From the NCBI GenBank assembly GCA_015680685.1, contig MNCI01004801.1, positions 585,468 to 649,467 of the forward strand: a stretch of 64,000 nucleotides of DNA, written 5' to 3'. The notes beneath the pieces are model-generated. The model searched no databases and was not told the origin of the DNA. It was given only the letters and a program-made list of their open reading frames with translations. Origin of the DNA: Gnetum montanum. Lineage: Eukaryota > Streptophyta > Gnetopsida > Gnetales > Gnetaceae. A program made the position numbers and the translations under genes. Position 1 is the first letter of the stretch. The number at the start of each line of letters is the position of its first letter. Below are positions 11,690 through 22,159 of the stretch, in pieces.

Positions 11690-11850
11690 TCAGGACATAT
11701 ACGACATAACCGATGATTATTGCTATTGTTTATCGATGATTTCTCAAATTCTTGCAGCTCCTGAATTGGCTGTGCAGCTGTTCTTTAAAACTGAATTGTT
11801 TGAAAGATTCAGCACCTGCCCTAAGTTCGGACCGAACTTGCTCTAGGCTT
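11690..11850 (-). pseudogene. Half of a BOI-like RING motif, with a coiled-coil end
   Basis: On the minus strand 11848-11735 reads LEQVRSELRAG and more coiled-coil-like sequence. In another frame, about 11735-11665 reads NNHRLCRICPEEEVSILFLP. The CxxC followed by EEEVSILFLP resembles the first half of the RING finger in plant BOI-related E3 ubiquitin ligases. In that family the coiled-coil with an LEQV motif also comes just before the RING. The expected following Cys-His cluster is absent; the frame instead runs into a hydrophobic stretch that ends at 11437. I read this as a truncated or rearranged relic. Chance resemblance is possible because the match is short. Confidence 0.3.
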
Positions 11851-11880
11851 TTAATATAATTTTTTTATAGCACTGAGAAT

Positions 11881-12012
11881 TCATCTCAATCTTCCTTTGC
11901 AAAGCTTCTTCACTCTATTAGCAGCAGCTTCAGCCACGTTCCATGTTCTCCTAACTTCTTCTGCCTCTTTAATTGCCCTGTTTTTGGATTCGACTTCCTG
12001 GTCCAATTTTGC
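11881..12012 (-). pseudogene. Coiled-coil exon with terminal stop
   Basis: After a good acceptor (TTTTCACAG) the minus strand reads AKLDQEVESKNRAIKEAEE and then VRRTWNVAEAAANRVKKL, ending in a TGA at 11883-11881. This is a 43-residue, highly charged helical segment and is almost certainly of coding origin. It lies between the exon-like pieces at 12220-12312 and 11690-11850 and may belong with them to one gene. Its family is not recognised with confidence; a BOI-type ligase coiled-coil is one option. Confidence 0.45.
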
Positions 12013-12219
12013 CTGTGAAAACATTGAAAGAAAACCTTAAATTTTATAATGTTTTGAATGAACATTGCATACAAGGAATCTTGGCATCCAAGAAAACCGA
12101 TATTTCAACATGATTTTGCAAAGAAAATCTAATATTGCAAGAAAATTGAAACATATCAACCAAATGTTTGAAGTAGAGTTTTAAATGTGGATCTTCTTTA
12201 ATGGAAAAGGGAAAAATGA

Positions 12220-12312
12220 CGTATCAAGATAGTAATTAGTGCTGGCCTCTGTTTCTTTCTGCATCTCTTCAGTGTTTGATAATTCTTGTTGTAATTGTGT
12301 TGACTTCTGGCC
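12220..12312 (-). pseudogene. Short coiled-coil exon-like segment
   Basis: After an acceptor-like CACAG, the minus strand reads GQKSTQLQQELSNTEEMQKE and a few more residues before losing coding character. Gln- and Glu-rich helical composition matches the neighbouring segments. No convincing donor follows, so it may be a remnant. Confidence 0.35.
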
Positions 12313-13415
12313 CTGTGTTTACATATATCATAATTTGATTCACCAAAGCTTGAACCTTCCTTAAAGATTTCTTCTCCTTCTTTGTAATTGTTTGAAATGT
12401 TTCAGTTACCACCACAACACAACGAAATCACAAAAAATTAGGTTGCAAAAAGGAAACAAGCTTTAAATATAGAACCAATTAGTAACTTTAACAATTTTTA
12501 TATTTTAGTAAAATTATGTGTATATTTCCTTCTTCATGGAACAACAATTTAAAATGCAATACAGTCCAATGATTTTTATATATAAAAATTTACAATATTT
12601 TTATTTATTGCTATCTCAGAACAATTACCCATCAATAAACTTAGACAGAAGTTGGAAAAAATTTATTTAAAAAATAAGTATTTAAACAAAGGTGGTGGCA
12701 GAACAAGTGAACAACATTCTAAATACCATTCAGAGAGTCTGAGACCAATAATAAACGCAGATTCACGACTACATGTTAATAATCAAATAAAATCATCAAG
12801 GATGAGCTGAAAATAGTGCAGGACTCTGCGCCATTGTTTTATCTAGATAAACAAGCATAAGGCAAGATCCGAGATTAGATTTACGAATAGAAAGATTTGT
12901 TGCCCCCTTGAAATAGGAATAAAGAAAGCTTATTATATTAACATTGAAGAGATGGACTTTAAGAATGAGACCCTGATATTGCAGTGAATCTCAATAAAGA
13001 AAAACCAATGAAGAGATAATGTACAAAAATGGTCTGCAGTTTAGCCCATTTTGAAGAAGGAGGAGTGGTTGTTGCAGAAGCAGTGACTTACCACACAAAG
13101 TTGATGAACGATTTATGGTTGTGGAGATCGATGCAGAAGCAGCAGCAATGGTCATGAAGAGCAATGCAAAAGCAGCAGCAATAGACAACATTCACAGCAC
13201 AGTGATGTAGAAGTGGCAGCAATAGTAGGATTACCTGTCTTCACAGCACAGGCCCCAAATGCTTCACTTGAATGAGTGTTGCTTATTGCGATCATCGCCA
13301 ATAGAAGTGGTCCTAAATTTTTTTCCCTTCATGTTTGCCGTTTCACACATTCAATTTGTTGCAGATCTGCATTTAATTCGTGACTGCTAAAATAAAATCA
13401 AAGTAAATGAAACAT

Positions 13416-13562
13416 GTTAAAAACGTTTCAGTCTCTTCTGCAACGTTTCACCCAACAAGTGACGGTTACTGTTCGTGGGCAAGGACGTTTTGAAACGGAT
13501 CCCGTTTCTGCAACGAAAAACGCGAAACTTTATGAATCCGTTGCGTTTGTGGCAACATAGCT
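13416..13562. mobile_element. CpG-rich block with ATGTT/AACAT ends, possible small transposon
   Basis: This 150-bp block keeps many CG dinucleotides (repeated 'aacg' and 'cgaaac' phrases), whereas the flanks are CG-poor. It begins 'atgttaaaaacg' and ends 'gtggcaacat', so its termini are a short inverted ATGTT/AACAT. On the minus strand it interrupts coding-like sequence (LKAELQAQKLSESEL just upstream, at about 13560-13605). A miniature DNA transposon is possible. The inverted repeat is only 5 bp and no target duplication is clear. Confidence 0.3.
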
Positions 13563-13650
13563 CTGATTCACTTAATTTTTGGGCTTGTAACTCAGCTTTC
13601 AAGTCTGCTGGGTGATCTGATGTTTATCAATTTTAGCCATTTGCACTTAC

Positions 13651-13965
13651 CCATGCTAATTCCAAGCCTTCGTACTTCTTATCAATCAATTTTTTCATGA
13701 GTTCATCCAGAACTTGTTTCTCCTGTTTCAAGCTTAGCATGTCATCTCTCTCCATTCTTATCGTTTTTACAAAATCTCTGAAAGATCATTGCTCAATCTT
13801 TTAGCAGCCTGCATAGCTTTTACTTGTGTCCATTCCTTCGTGTCTCTACTCTGATTTTCGAACTGTTTAACCTTCTGTATGAGCATTGACATGATAACAT
13901 CACCAACTTGGACAGCAGCTTTCCCTTGAGAAGGATTTTTTATAATTGCAACTTCTACATTCTAG
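13651..13965 (-). pseudogene. Coiled-coil gene fragment with a 1-bp frameshift
   Basis: Minus strand 13965-13776 reads VEVAIIKNPSQGKAAVQVGD, then a helical stretch ending AAKRLSNDLSE. The next block, 13776-13651, continues in another frame with DFVKTIRMERDDMLSLKQEK and KKLIDKKYEGLELAW, then a strong donor (GTAAGT at 13650-13645). The two blocks join smoothly if one base is missing at about 13777, so the gene looks frameshifted. A TAG stop lies just upstream of 13965. Composition is helical and highly charged. The protein is not recognised. It is probably the 5' part of the same gene as the segments at 11.7-12.3 kb. Confidence 0.4.
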
Positions 13966-14179
13966 TCCAAAGTCCTGCAAGAACACATTCCATGGACCAG
14001 ACTTTGATCTCAAATCCATAACTTCTAGATTGCAGGAATATCTTCTACAAAGTCATCTGGTTACAAATGCAGGCACTATAAAAGCAGAAGTCGTCTTCTT
14101 AGAAATACCGGCAATGCTATGCAGTTTTTGGCAGCTGCATTGGCATTTTCCGAATCCTGCAAATCACCCCCTATGATTT

Positions 14180-15680
14180 ATTTATTTTAATCAGGCCTAT
14201 GGACACCGTCTTTCTACCTCTGGCAGTGATTTCATTTTCAATGCTAACCTTCTTTGATAACAGTGTTTCAAAGGTTCCCTGGGGACACCGGTGTGAGGTC
14301 CCACATCACTCATCCATTTTATGGAGTTCATGATCCACGTCTTTTGTGACTACTTGCTTCTTGATTTTGTACTTCCATCATGGAAATAAATGTTATCTCT
14401 TTGTAGCTTAACATTTGAGGTTCTCTTTTGTTCTTTCTTGTTGTTGTAGTAACCACTACTTTTCACTTAATCATTACCGGTCTTTGATGCATGTTGTTGC
14501 TTGTTGTCTCTGTTATGATTGCTTACCACCACTACTATTTTAGATACTTGCTACCAATTTAGTTATTGTAGCTCTTAGCTTTTTACACACTAGCTTTTTA
14601 CACTTTTAGCTGTGTTGTTGCCACTTTGCAGTCTGCTCCAATGCTCTATTCCCATAGCTCATTTAATAGTCTTGCACATATTTAGATTTGGTACATTAAT
14701 CTTTAAGAGAGAACATTTTACAAGTGTCCCTTGAACCCTCCACCATGTTGTCCAACTGTAACTTATTTTTCTTCAGAAAGCCTTACCAAAAGAGTTTGTT
14801 CCACAAAATGAGACTACTTTTTAGAACCCTATTTGCACTTCAATTCTTTAGCAGCACCATGGTATCTAATTACTATATTGGATATGATTATATAAATTAA
14901 AATGGTAAATTGAGTAAATTTAACACCTTTTTAGAATAAATACGTGGTTGAGAAAAAGTAAAATTCAACTTCTACCATCTATAAGCTTCATTCTATGAGT
15001 TGGCGAGGGTTCATGGGACACCCACAAAATTCAACATCTCATGTAAATTTGCTATATCTGACTTAGAAGTTCAAATCCAGAGATCCATTTTGAGTCATTT
15101 TCTTCATGTGGTGTTCAATACCCATGATGATCATGTCAAAGCCTTGTAAAAAAAAATTTGAGTGTCCTGCAAATTCTTTGTGCTTTACACATAATTAAAC
15201 ATTTATATTTCCATTTCCATAATTATTTACTACAAATTAATTCCAAAAGCCTTAGGCATCACTAAACAGCACATGGTTGAGATTTTTTAAATTAATTCAA
15301 TAGCAGTTTCAAAGAAGCCTCTGACCTTTAGCAAATGCTTGCTTCATTCCTAATATTACATTAACCTACGGTTTTTATTCCTCAATAGCTATTCGAATTT
15401 TCTGTCCATAAGTCTACACTCAGAAAAGGTTTTCAATCAGGACAGTAAATCACTTCAGTGATTTTATATAAGATTTGGAACTTGAATAGGCATTTTGCAT
15501 CATAATTCATAAAATTTGGCGTTTTATAGAATCACCACATAAGTTTCAGTATATAGTATTTGGTATTGACCATGAGCCTGGAGGAAGCCAGTAAAGAAGG
15601 CTGAATAAATGTAGGACGCCCCTGTGGTATATAGATTATAGAAATGAAATGCAAGGAATACATGGGTAGGATCAGAGAAT
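14180..15680. other. Intergenic, nothing recognised
   Basis: AT-rich DNA without convincing coding sequence, repeat array or transposon domain. A CG-containing phrase 'ggggacaccggtgtgaggtc' at about 14282 stands out but could not be assigned. Confidence 0.4.
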
Positions 15681-15685
15681 AAGAA

Positions 15686-15952
15686 TTAGCCGGGGGTGTT
15701 TCCTTTGGGTGCCGGAGGAGGAATTGGGTTTCTTCTTCGCTGCTGCAAATTCTTGATCCATCCTCGTAAATTTCCCAAATTCAAACCAACTATATATTAA
15801 ACATTCAAAATGAAATCAAAATTAAAATATGTCAAAGACGTTGGTGATATATTAACAGTATACCAAAACAAGTCACGTGTGGTGATGCTTGCAATCAGAA
15901 TGGTCACGCAAAGCAATAATTTAAATAAAAACGACGCACTCTTGCCCATCAT
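15686..15952 (-). CDS. Putative secreted peptide precursor, IDA-like C-terminus
   Basis: Exon 1 (15952-15877) encodes a start and a strong signal peptide: MMGKSASFLF, then a hydrophobic core ending ILIASITT. A short AT-rich intron (15876-15790, 87 bp, GT...AG) leads to exon 2 (15789-15686), which ends in a basic stretch and RRRNPIPPPAPKGNTPG before a TAA. The product is about 59 residues. Known IDA/IDL peptides are secreted ligands, cut from small precursors, that carry a C-terminal PIPPSAPSKRHN-type motif; the resemblance is in PIPPxAPxK...N. The size and layout fit such a precursor, but the motif match is short. A donor at 15864 would give another frame without the proline motif. A TATA box lies about 155 bp upstream. 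The prediction rests on sequence reading only. Confidence 0.4.
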
Positions 15953-16106
15953 GTATCCTGTGATCTAAGCAAGTAAAATGATTTGAGACTGGATGGAGGC
16001 AGAATATTGGGATCTGGGGATTATGAATTGACGTTTGGACGGGGTTTCTCTGTTTTTAAAGGTTTCTCAGCAGAAAACTTCCCAAAATTGGTCGCGTCGT
16101 ATCACC

Positions 16107-16115
16107 TATTTTATA
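16107..16115 (-). promoter_or_regulatory. TATA box of the putative secreted-peptide gene
   Basis: The minus strand reads TATAAAATA here, in the context 'catatgTATAAAATAggtg'. It is about 155 bp upstream of the ATG at 15952, which leaves a leader of roughly 125 nt. Such boxes occur by chance in AT-rich DNA, but the position fits. Confidence 0.35.
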
Positions 16116-17918
16116 CATATGGTTTTGCCAAAATATCCGAACCAAATATATACATGCTAGATTATTGATATCTCCCAAACCGTTGATATCTTCATTTCTC
16201 ATATCAGTTTAGATATACCATACCATTAAAAAAAGGTACTTTGAAGGTTGAATCATAGACATAAAAATTCCCAGTTGGAGCCCATCTTAGAATCATAAAG
16301 AAGTTTTGCAAATCAGATCTTGGATTGGGGGATTCAAATCTGAACCAGGTTAACTAGATATATTATATATATATATATATCTTTATAGTTTGGAGCAAAG
16401 GATGAACAATCATCTTTTTTTACAAGTCATCAATGATTCAAACATTAGTCTTATTGTTTGCTCAAGAGTCATGTTTGAATGTAGATCCTCCCAACCAAAT
16501 TATAGAGATATATATAATATTTATCTAAGGTAGTGGCACTAAATGAGATTCTGTCATAGGAAATCATGAATTAGAATTAGAATTTTTACTATCATTTAAA
16601 ATTTTAGTAACCGTAAAAGCACCATTTGAATAGTTGTAAGAACCATATTGCATAATATTATTTAAACAGAATACATTAAGGTTTTGAAGTTTTATATGAA
16701 GAAATTAAACAATGACAAAGAAAGAGGTCAAAATTAATAATATAATTAATGAATAAAGAAGAAGAAAAACATTCTTTATTTAAAAGAACAATATATTGCT
16801 CGGTTTTACAATGGAAAAATGTATGCCTTTGAAGAAAACAAAAGACAAATGATCTCTTTTTTTTTTAACTTAACAAAACATCTCTTTTATACAAGCCTAG
16901 ATTGAAGATTAATCACTACTAAAATTTTCTTGTATTGTTGAAAAGAAAAAGGTAATGAATCTTCAAAAAATCTATGGTCCTCACTTTTGATAGTGCTAGA
17001 AAATTTAGACATGTTATTTCTTTTGATACCATATCAACATATACCTTATCTCTTGTCATTCCTTACAATTGATGGACTATCGGTGCTCATGCTAATTGTA
17101 ATAATAGCTTTTGAGATCTAATTTTAATAATTGAAATAATAGGCACATGCTAAGGATTATAGTCATCAAATGGACAACCAATGTAGGAATCAAAATTTAT
17201 AGTAACATAGGACGGTAAGTCTGGTGCATTTTCTCCCTAGACAATAAACTATTTAAACCAATCTACCAAAAGCTCCATTGACTAAACTTGCCTTTTCCCA
17301 TAAATTTATTGTAAGCATGACTTTTGCATTTTTACATGCTCAAAATCTCCTCCAACATCTTCTTTAGAAATCTTGAATTTGTTGGATTATCTATTAGCTA
17401 AGTACATAACAACAAGTATATGCATCTTTAATAACATATTTAGATTATGCATGTGTACTTTATTCTTTATGTCATACAAATACATAGCATCATCAAAACC
17501 ATTTAGATCTTTGATATAGAAAGAATATGCATTCTAGATTTGAGAAATTCATAATCAACATTAAGAGTTTTACTCTCCCTAATATTCATAAGAACCTTAT
17601 GAAATCTTTTCTACCTTAAATCGTCATATTTTTATTGGTAGACTGCATCTAAAGTAAAGAATGTTTTTAAGGATGCCTAAAGACATGTAATGTCTAAATT
17701 TCTTGAAGTGTATGGTACCACATTTAACATTGAGGGAAGTTGACCAAGATCTTCTATTCACATAACCAATCTACTTCTAAAGATTTTCCACTAATTTTCT
17801 AGAAAGATTTTCCTTAACCTCCTATTAATGCTTTATAATAACCAACCACCAACAAAACTCAACTTGTCTATTAGTATATATCATACATGTTTTCAAAGAT
17901 TTGACATCAACTTTGTTG
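16116..17918. other. AT-rich DNA up to the A2 insertion
   Basis: A TA microsatellite lies at about 16358-16380. No gene, domain or tandem array was recognised in the rest, which forms the left flank of retrotransposon A2. Confidence 0.45.
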
Positions 17919-17923
17919 ATGAT

Positions 17924-18806
17924 TGATGAGTCATGTTAAGGGTTATGTCAATGAGGCCTCATCGATGTGACCTCGTCAACTTGGCTACATTGATGCATGA
18001 TGTGATGCATTTATGTGACCCTATCAACATAGTGTCTATTTTAACCTATAAATATGTGCTCATTAACTACATTTATGGGAACAAGTCTCATAGTTGTAGT
18101 GAAGCTTTAACAGTTTTTCCACTTGAAAGTTAAAATATTTTCTAAGTGCCTATAGTAGGAGTCAAAGAGTGTATAGATATTTATTTGAACATTGTTTTAC
18201 TTGACCATGATAGTGTGTGTGGCAATAAAGATAAGCTTTCTGATAAACCTTGTAGCACTTTGAAATAGGTTAATTATTTTCTTTATGCATTTAATATTTT
18301 AAGCAATTTCTTTTAAGTAATTAAGTAATTAATTAAGTTAGACTAAGCTAAATTAAATAGTGATTAATTAAGCACATAAGCATGACCATTTTAAGCATAC
18401 ACTTAGTCGTTGTTAATCCTAATAATGCTTAACATTTGGCAACCCAGTAGCATTAAATGTGTTTAGGATGTGTATAGCAAGTGGGAATAGATGCTTATGT
18501 TAGGATTAGTTAAATGTTAGTTAGTTAGAGTAAATTAGCAATTAAATATATAATTATTTTTTCTTTATTTTTAGGCAACTTAAAACATAAAACATAAAAA
18601 TGATAAAAATCATATGTCTCAGTTGCACTTAACCATACCTTTGCATTTCATAAGCATAATTGGGAAGACAGTGATTGCAATGGTTAGTTTCACCTCTTAG
18701 AGACTAGTGTATTTAGAAGGCTATAAGTCCACACAATTTGACTGGATCACATGTGAATGCTTAGTGATTTGTATGGTTGGGCATAGGGTCTACTTGCTAC
18801 TCATCA
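17924..18806 (+). repeat. 5' LTR of A2
   Basis: The LTR starts TGATGAGTC and ends ACTCATCA. Its U3 is packed with 'gatgaggcc', 'catcgatg' and 'tgacctcatc' phrases. It has a TATA box (CCTATAAATAT, 18045-18055) followed by the conserved 'gtctcatagttgtagtgaag' leader. The phrase 'taggatgtgtatag' lies in U5. It is 883 bp against 879 bp for the 3' copy. Confidence 0.9.
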
Positions 18807-18807
18807 T

Positions 18808-18828
18808 TGGTGCTATTTTTGGGGATTT
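18808..18828 (+). other. Primer-binding site of A2, tRNA-Asp type, decayed
   Basis: It starts two bases after the LTR end and reads TGGTGCTATTTTTGGGGAT. It matches the plant tRNA-Asp 3' end complement (TGGCGCCGTTGCCGGGGAT) except mainly at C-to-T and G-to-A positions. The same site in A4 (54668-54685) and A5 (59398-59416) is better preserved. Confidence 0.7.
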
Positions 18829-18961
18829 GTAGTTTGATACATGCACTATCTAGGACATAGTGAAAATTATTTAAGATCATTGGAACAAATCTTAAAGTTG
18901 CAATCATTTGAAAAATAAAAAAAATGTAATAATCATAATTAAAAGCACACTGGATTCTTTT

Positions 18962-20750
18962 TTCTAATTCAAAATGTCTTCTTCTCATAGGCATGATGAA
19001 TCAAAATCACTAGTGCCCTAAGAATTAAAAGTGGTGTACAGTCATCCAGATGAGTTTGTACCTGATTTCACCTTCATCCTACATCAAGATGAATAACTAT
19101 AGTGGAGAGACATGTAGGGAAACATTTTGTTATTGCCTGACTGATCTATTCATGGGACGCTACTCCAAACTCTTAAGAGGTTGGGCATTTAGGATCTTTA
19201 CGAAGACTATGTTGTGTAATACCATGACTATTAGGACTATCGTCCCACTAAAACACAACATAAAAGAGATCGACACTAGGAGAAGCACCATGAAGCTATG
19301 AAGGGGAAATGGTTTACTAACTTGTTATTCCTATTGAACCAAAAAGACAATGGAGATCCTTCCTTAGGGAGTTTTCAACATGAAGATTCTCCACCCCTTG
19401 ATTCTGGTAAAGGGGGCTTGAACCTAAATTTAAAGTTTGCTATCAACAATCCTAGTTCGGGCAAGAGTGGCTCCAAGAGTGGAAGTTATCAGGCAAGCAT
19501 TGTGATAATGATAAAGCTAATGATCATGGTTGTGACAAGCATAGAGGAGGTGGCAAACACTGTGGTGATGGCAATTCTCCTTCCTCTTCATCCTCTTCAT
19601 CTACATCTTCTTCTTCATCCTATAAATTTGATCAAAACCATAGAGGATGAAACTATGTTGAAGGTGAATGGTAGGACAATGATCAAAGGCCCTACCATGA
19701 ATGAAGGAGTAATAGAGGACATCATAGGCATAATCAAAATCATGATGATGATGAACCTTTGTAGGCAACTCGAAACATGCTAAACATCATGGAGGTATTT
19801 AGAATTCTAACTAGGCATGTAAAAGATAGAAGAATCAAGAGGTTGGATATGAACAATATCCCCAAATTTGAGGGGGGATATAACTTAGATCCACAAACCC
19901 ATATTTAAGCCTTTCATAATGCCTATTCCTTGTAGAACATTGAAAATGTTTGGTAAAAACTTAAGCTATTTCTTAGGATACTCACAAAAGAAGTAGAAAG
20001 TTGGTACCACTCTTTGGAGCTAGAATCAATTCTTAGATGGAGTACAATGCTTGAGCTATTCAATGACAAATATCAAACATACTCTTGAGTGTCCAATTTG
20101 AGGAAGTAACTCCAAGGCTAGTGACAAGGATCACATGAACCCTTGGACACAGCTACCGGTAGGTATTATTCCCTTTTGCATAAATGTCTTGGCCATGGTT
20201 ATTCTCAATGGAAGTAGCTTTGTAATATCATAGATGGGATCCGATTAGAAACAAGGAGAACCCTTGAGTTCTATTCCCAAGGGAGATTGTTAGAACTTAG
20301 AGCTCATTAGATTCAATGGCTGATTGAGTAGGTTGAAAAAGAAAAAGATGAATTGAGAAAATGGGATAACCAAGACCCTTCCATTAGGAAAAGGAAGGTA
20401 TGATTTTGTGATAGTGAGGGGGAGGCATCACTTGATGAAGTGCTACAACAAAAAATCTTGCTAATTTAAAAATCTATTTCCAAAATTTTGGCTAAGGTGG
20501 ATAAGATGTGGGAATCTTTGGATGAAAAATTCCAAATTGCTCTAAAAATTGCAGAGGAATCCAAAGAGCAAGGTAGTAATCATGATTGTAGGAGAAGAAA
20601 GGAAGTTGAATGTGCCTACCAAAGTGGTAAGGGAAAAGTTGCTACAATAGAAGATTTGGTGGAGTCAAAATTAGATGATGATGGTGGATGTGACATCTAC
20701 CAATATGAATATCCTAAGGGATGTTACCCTATTATGTCACACTTATAGGA
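18962..20750 (+). pseudogene. gag of A2 (broken)
   Basis: The region starts MSSSHRHDES, like A5 at 59546 (MASSHREES). It runs through a Ser/His/Asp-rich stretch and the capsid-like MNNIPKFEGGYNLDPQ and TMLELFNDKY motifs. It ends in a block (MAKVDKMWESLDEKFQIALK, 20488-20748) with a Cys-rich motif CDIYQYEYPKGC. Many in-frame stops (TAG and TGA, often former Trp or Gln codons) and frameshifts break it. The order and motifs are shared with A3, A4 and A5. Confidence 0.8.
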
Positions 20751-21499
20751 ATCTAGGGTGTACACTCTAAATCCTAGGCAAGAACCTAGAAGATTACCTT
20801 ATCCTCAAGGCAATCCTAGGCAATTCTACCAATAACAAGTTTACTATCCAAGTGGAGCTCCACCACAACCATATGAGAGTTATCATTAGTGGTAGCACCC
20901 ACACTCATGGGGGATTCCATCATTGAGGCAACAGTACCCTTACAAGCATCTAGATCCATATGGGCACTATGTTAAGTAGCCAATGTCTTGGCATGACTCT
21001 TCTAGTCATGCTTCATTTTAGCATCATTACTACCCTCTAGAGTATTATAGAACTCATTCTCCATCTCCTAGAGGGGAATCCCCATACCTCTATCACTCTT
21101 TTCATCCTTTAGCACATGTCTCTACTCCCTCAACCCAATTACCTTATCCTTCATCCATGTAGGATGAAATTCCCATGTAATTGCAATAGTGTAATACTAC
21201 TTAGGCCATTAACTTACAACCAATCTTTTCACCAAGTGGTTCGGAAACTAGTTCCCATAAAAGACCATTCTTTTGAACCAATAGCCCTAAAAAGCCCTCA
21301 TCGACTCATGCAGCTAGTCACCTTATGTCTCCTTCATTCTCTGCATTTATTTCTTTTGATAACCCTTCAAACCAAATACCTTCCAAGATTCACACAATCA
21401 TGTTAACACACATTGTATCTGATTGGATCAAGGTTGGTAATATTTCTAGAAAAAGAGTTGACCTTGAAAGTCCTCTCATCCATAATAGATTACTAGAAA

Positions 21500-21905
21500 T
21501 TAGCAATGCAAGGCTCTTCTTGATTCAGGTTTTGGTATTAATTTGATTTCTCACGAATTGTACACAGCCTAGAACCTGCCTTCTCTAAAGAAGAGTAACA
21601 TTCATTTAGAATTGGTAGATCAGTCCATCACTATTCCCTTGGGATTACTAGAGGACATTATGATTACTGTCTATGGATGCTTCTATCCTATTGATTTCCT
21701 GATGATCAAGGTTAATAACTACAAATGGGACTTTCTAATTATTATGGGAAGGGCTTGGCTGAGCACTATTGATGTGCGAATGAGCATCAGAGATGTTTCC
21801 CTAGAAATTTTCAAAGAAAATATATTTGGAAAGATCAAGAAGAAGAGAGTTCCATGCATCACATACAACAATACAATGTGCAACTATGTGCAAAAGTTGT
21901 AGTTA
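21500..21905 (+). pseudogene. Retropepsin-like protease of A2 (broken)
   Basis: Residues such as LVDQSITIPLGLLEDIMITV, YPIDFLMI and LIIMGRAWLSTIDVRMSI follow the plant gypsy protease plan: flap-side region, then the (I/L)LGRPWL helix. The catalytic DSG region upstream is not clearly preserved. An acidic, Cys-containing linker (about 21905-22160) follows before the reverse transcriptase. Confidence 0.7.
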
Positions 21906-22159
21906 ATCAAAACCACATCAATCAAAGCATGCAGACAATGTGTAGATGATTCTGAAATCCAAAAATGCTTGTATGTAGTAGCCACAAAGCATGAGGGCAC
22001 CTAATGGCTGATACTTGACCCTAATAGTAGCACACTTTGCATGGAACTAACTGAGAGCCAAACTTGTGCCTATGTTGAAGGCATGGATGAACTGGAGAAA
22101 GTTCATCACCAACTCTCTGATGATGAACCTAATGATACGTACTAGGAAGAGTTGGAAAT

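Noticed and set aside
12991-13191. Minus-strand frame with a signal-peptide-like start (MLSIAAAFALLFMTIAAASA) and a good splice donor
   Set aside because: It is translated from a GCAGCA-rich low-complexity stretch, and no partner exon was found. A chance hydrophobic frame is more likely.
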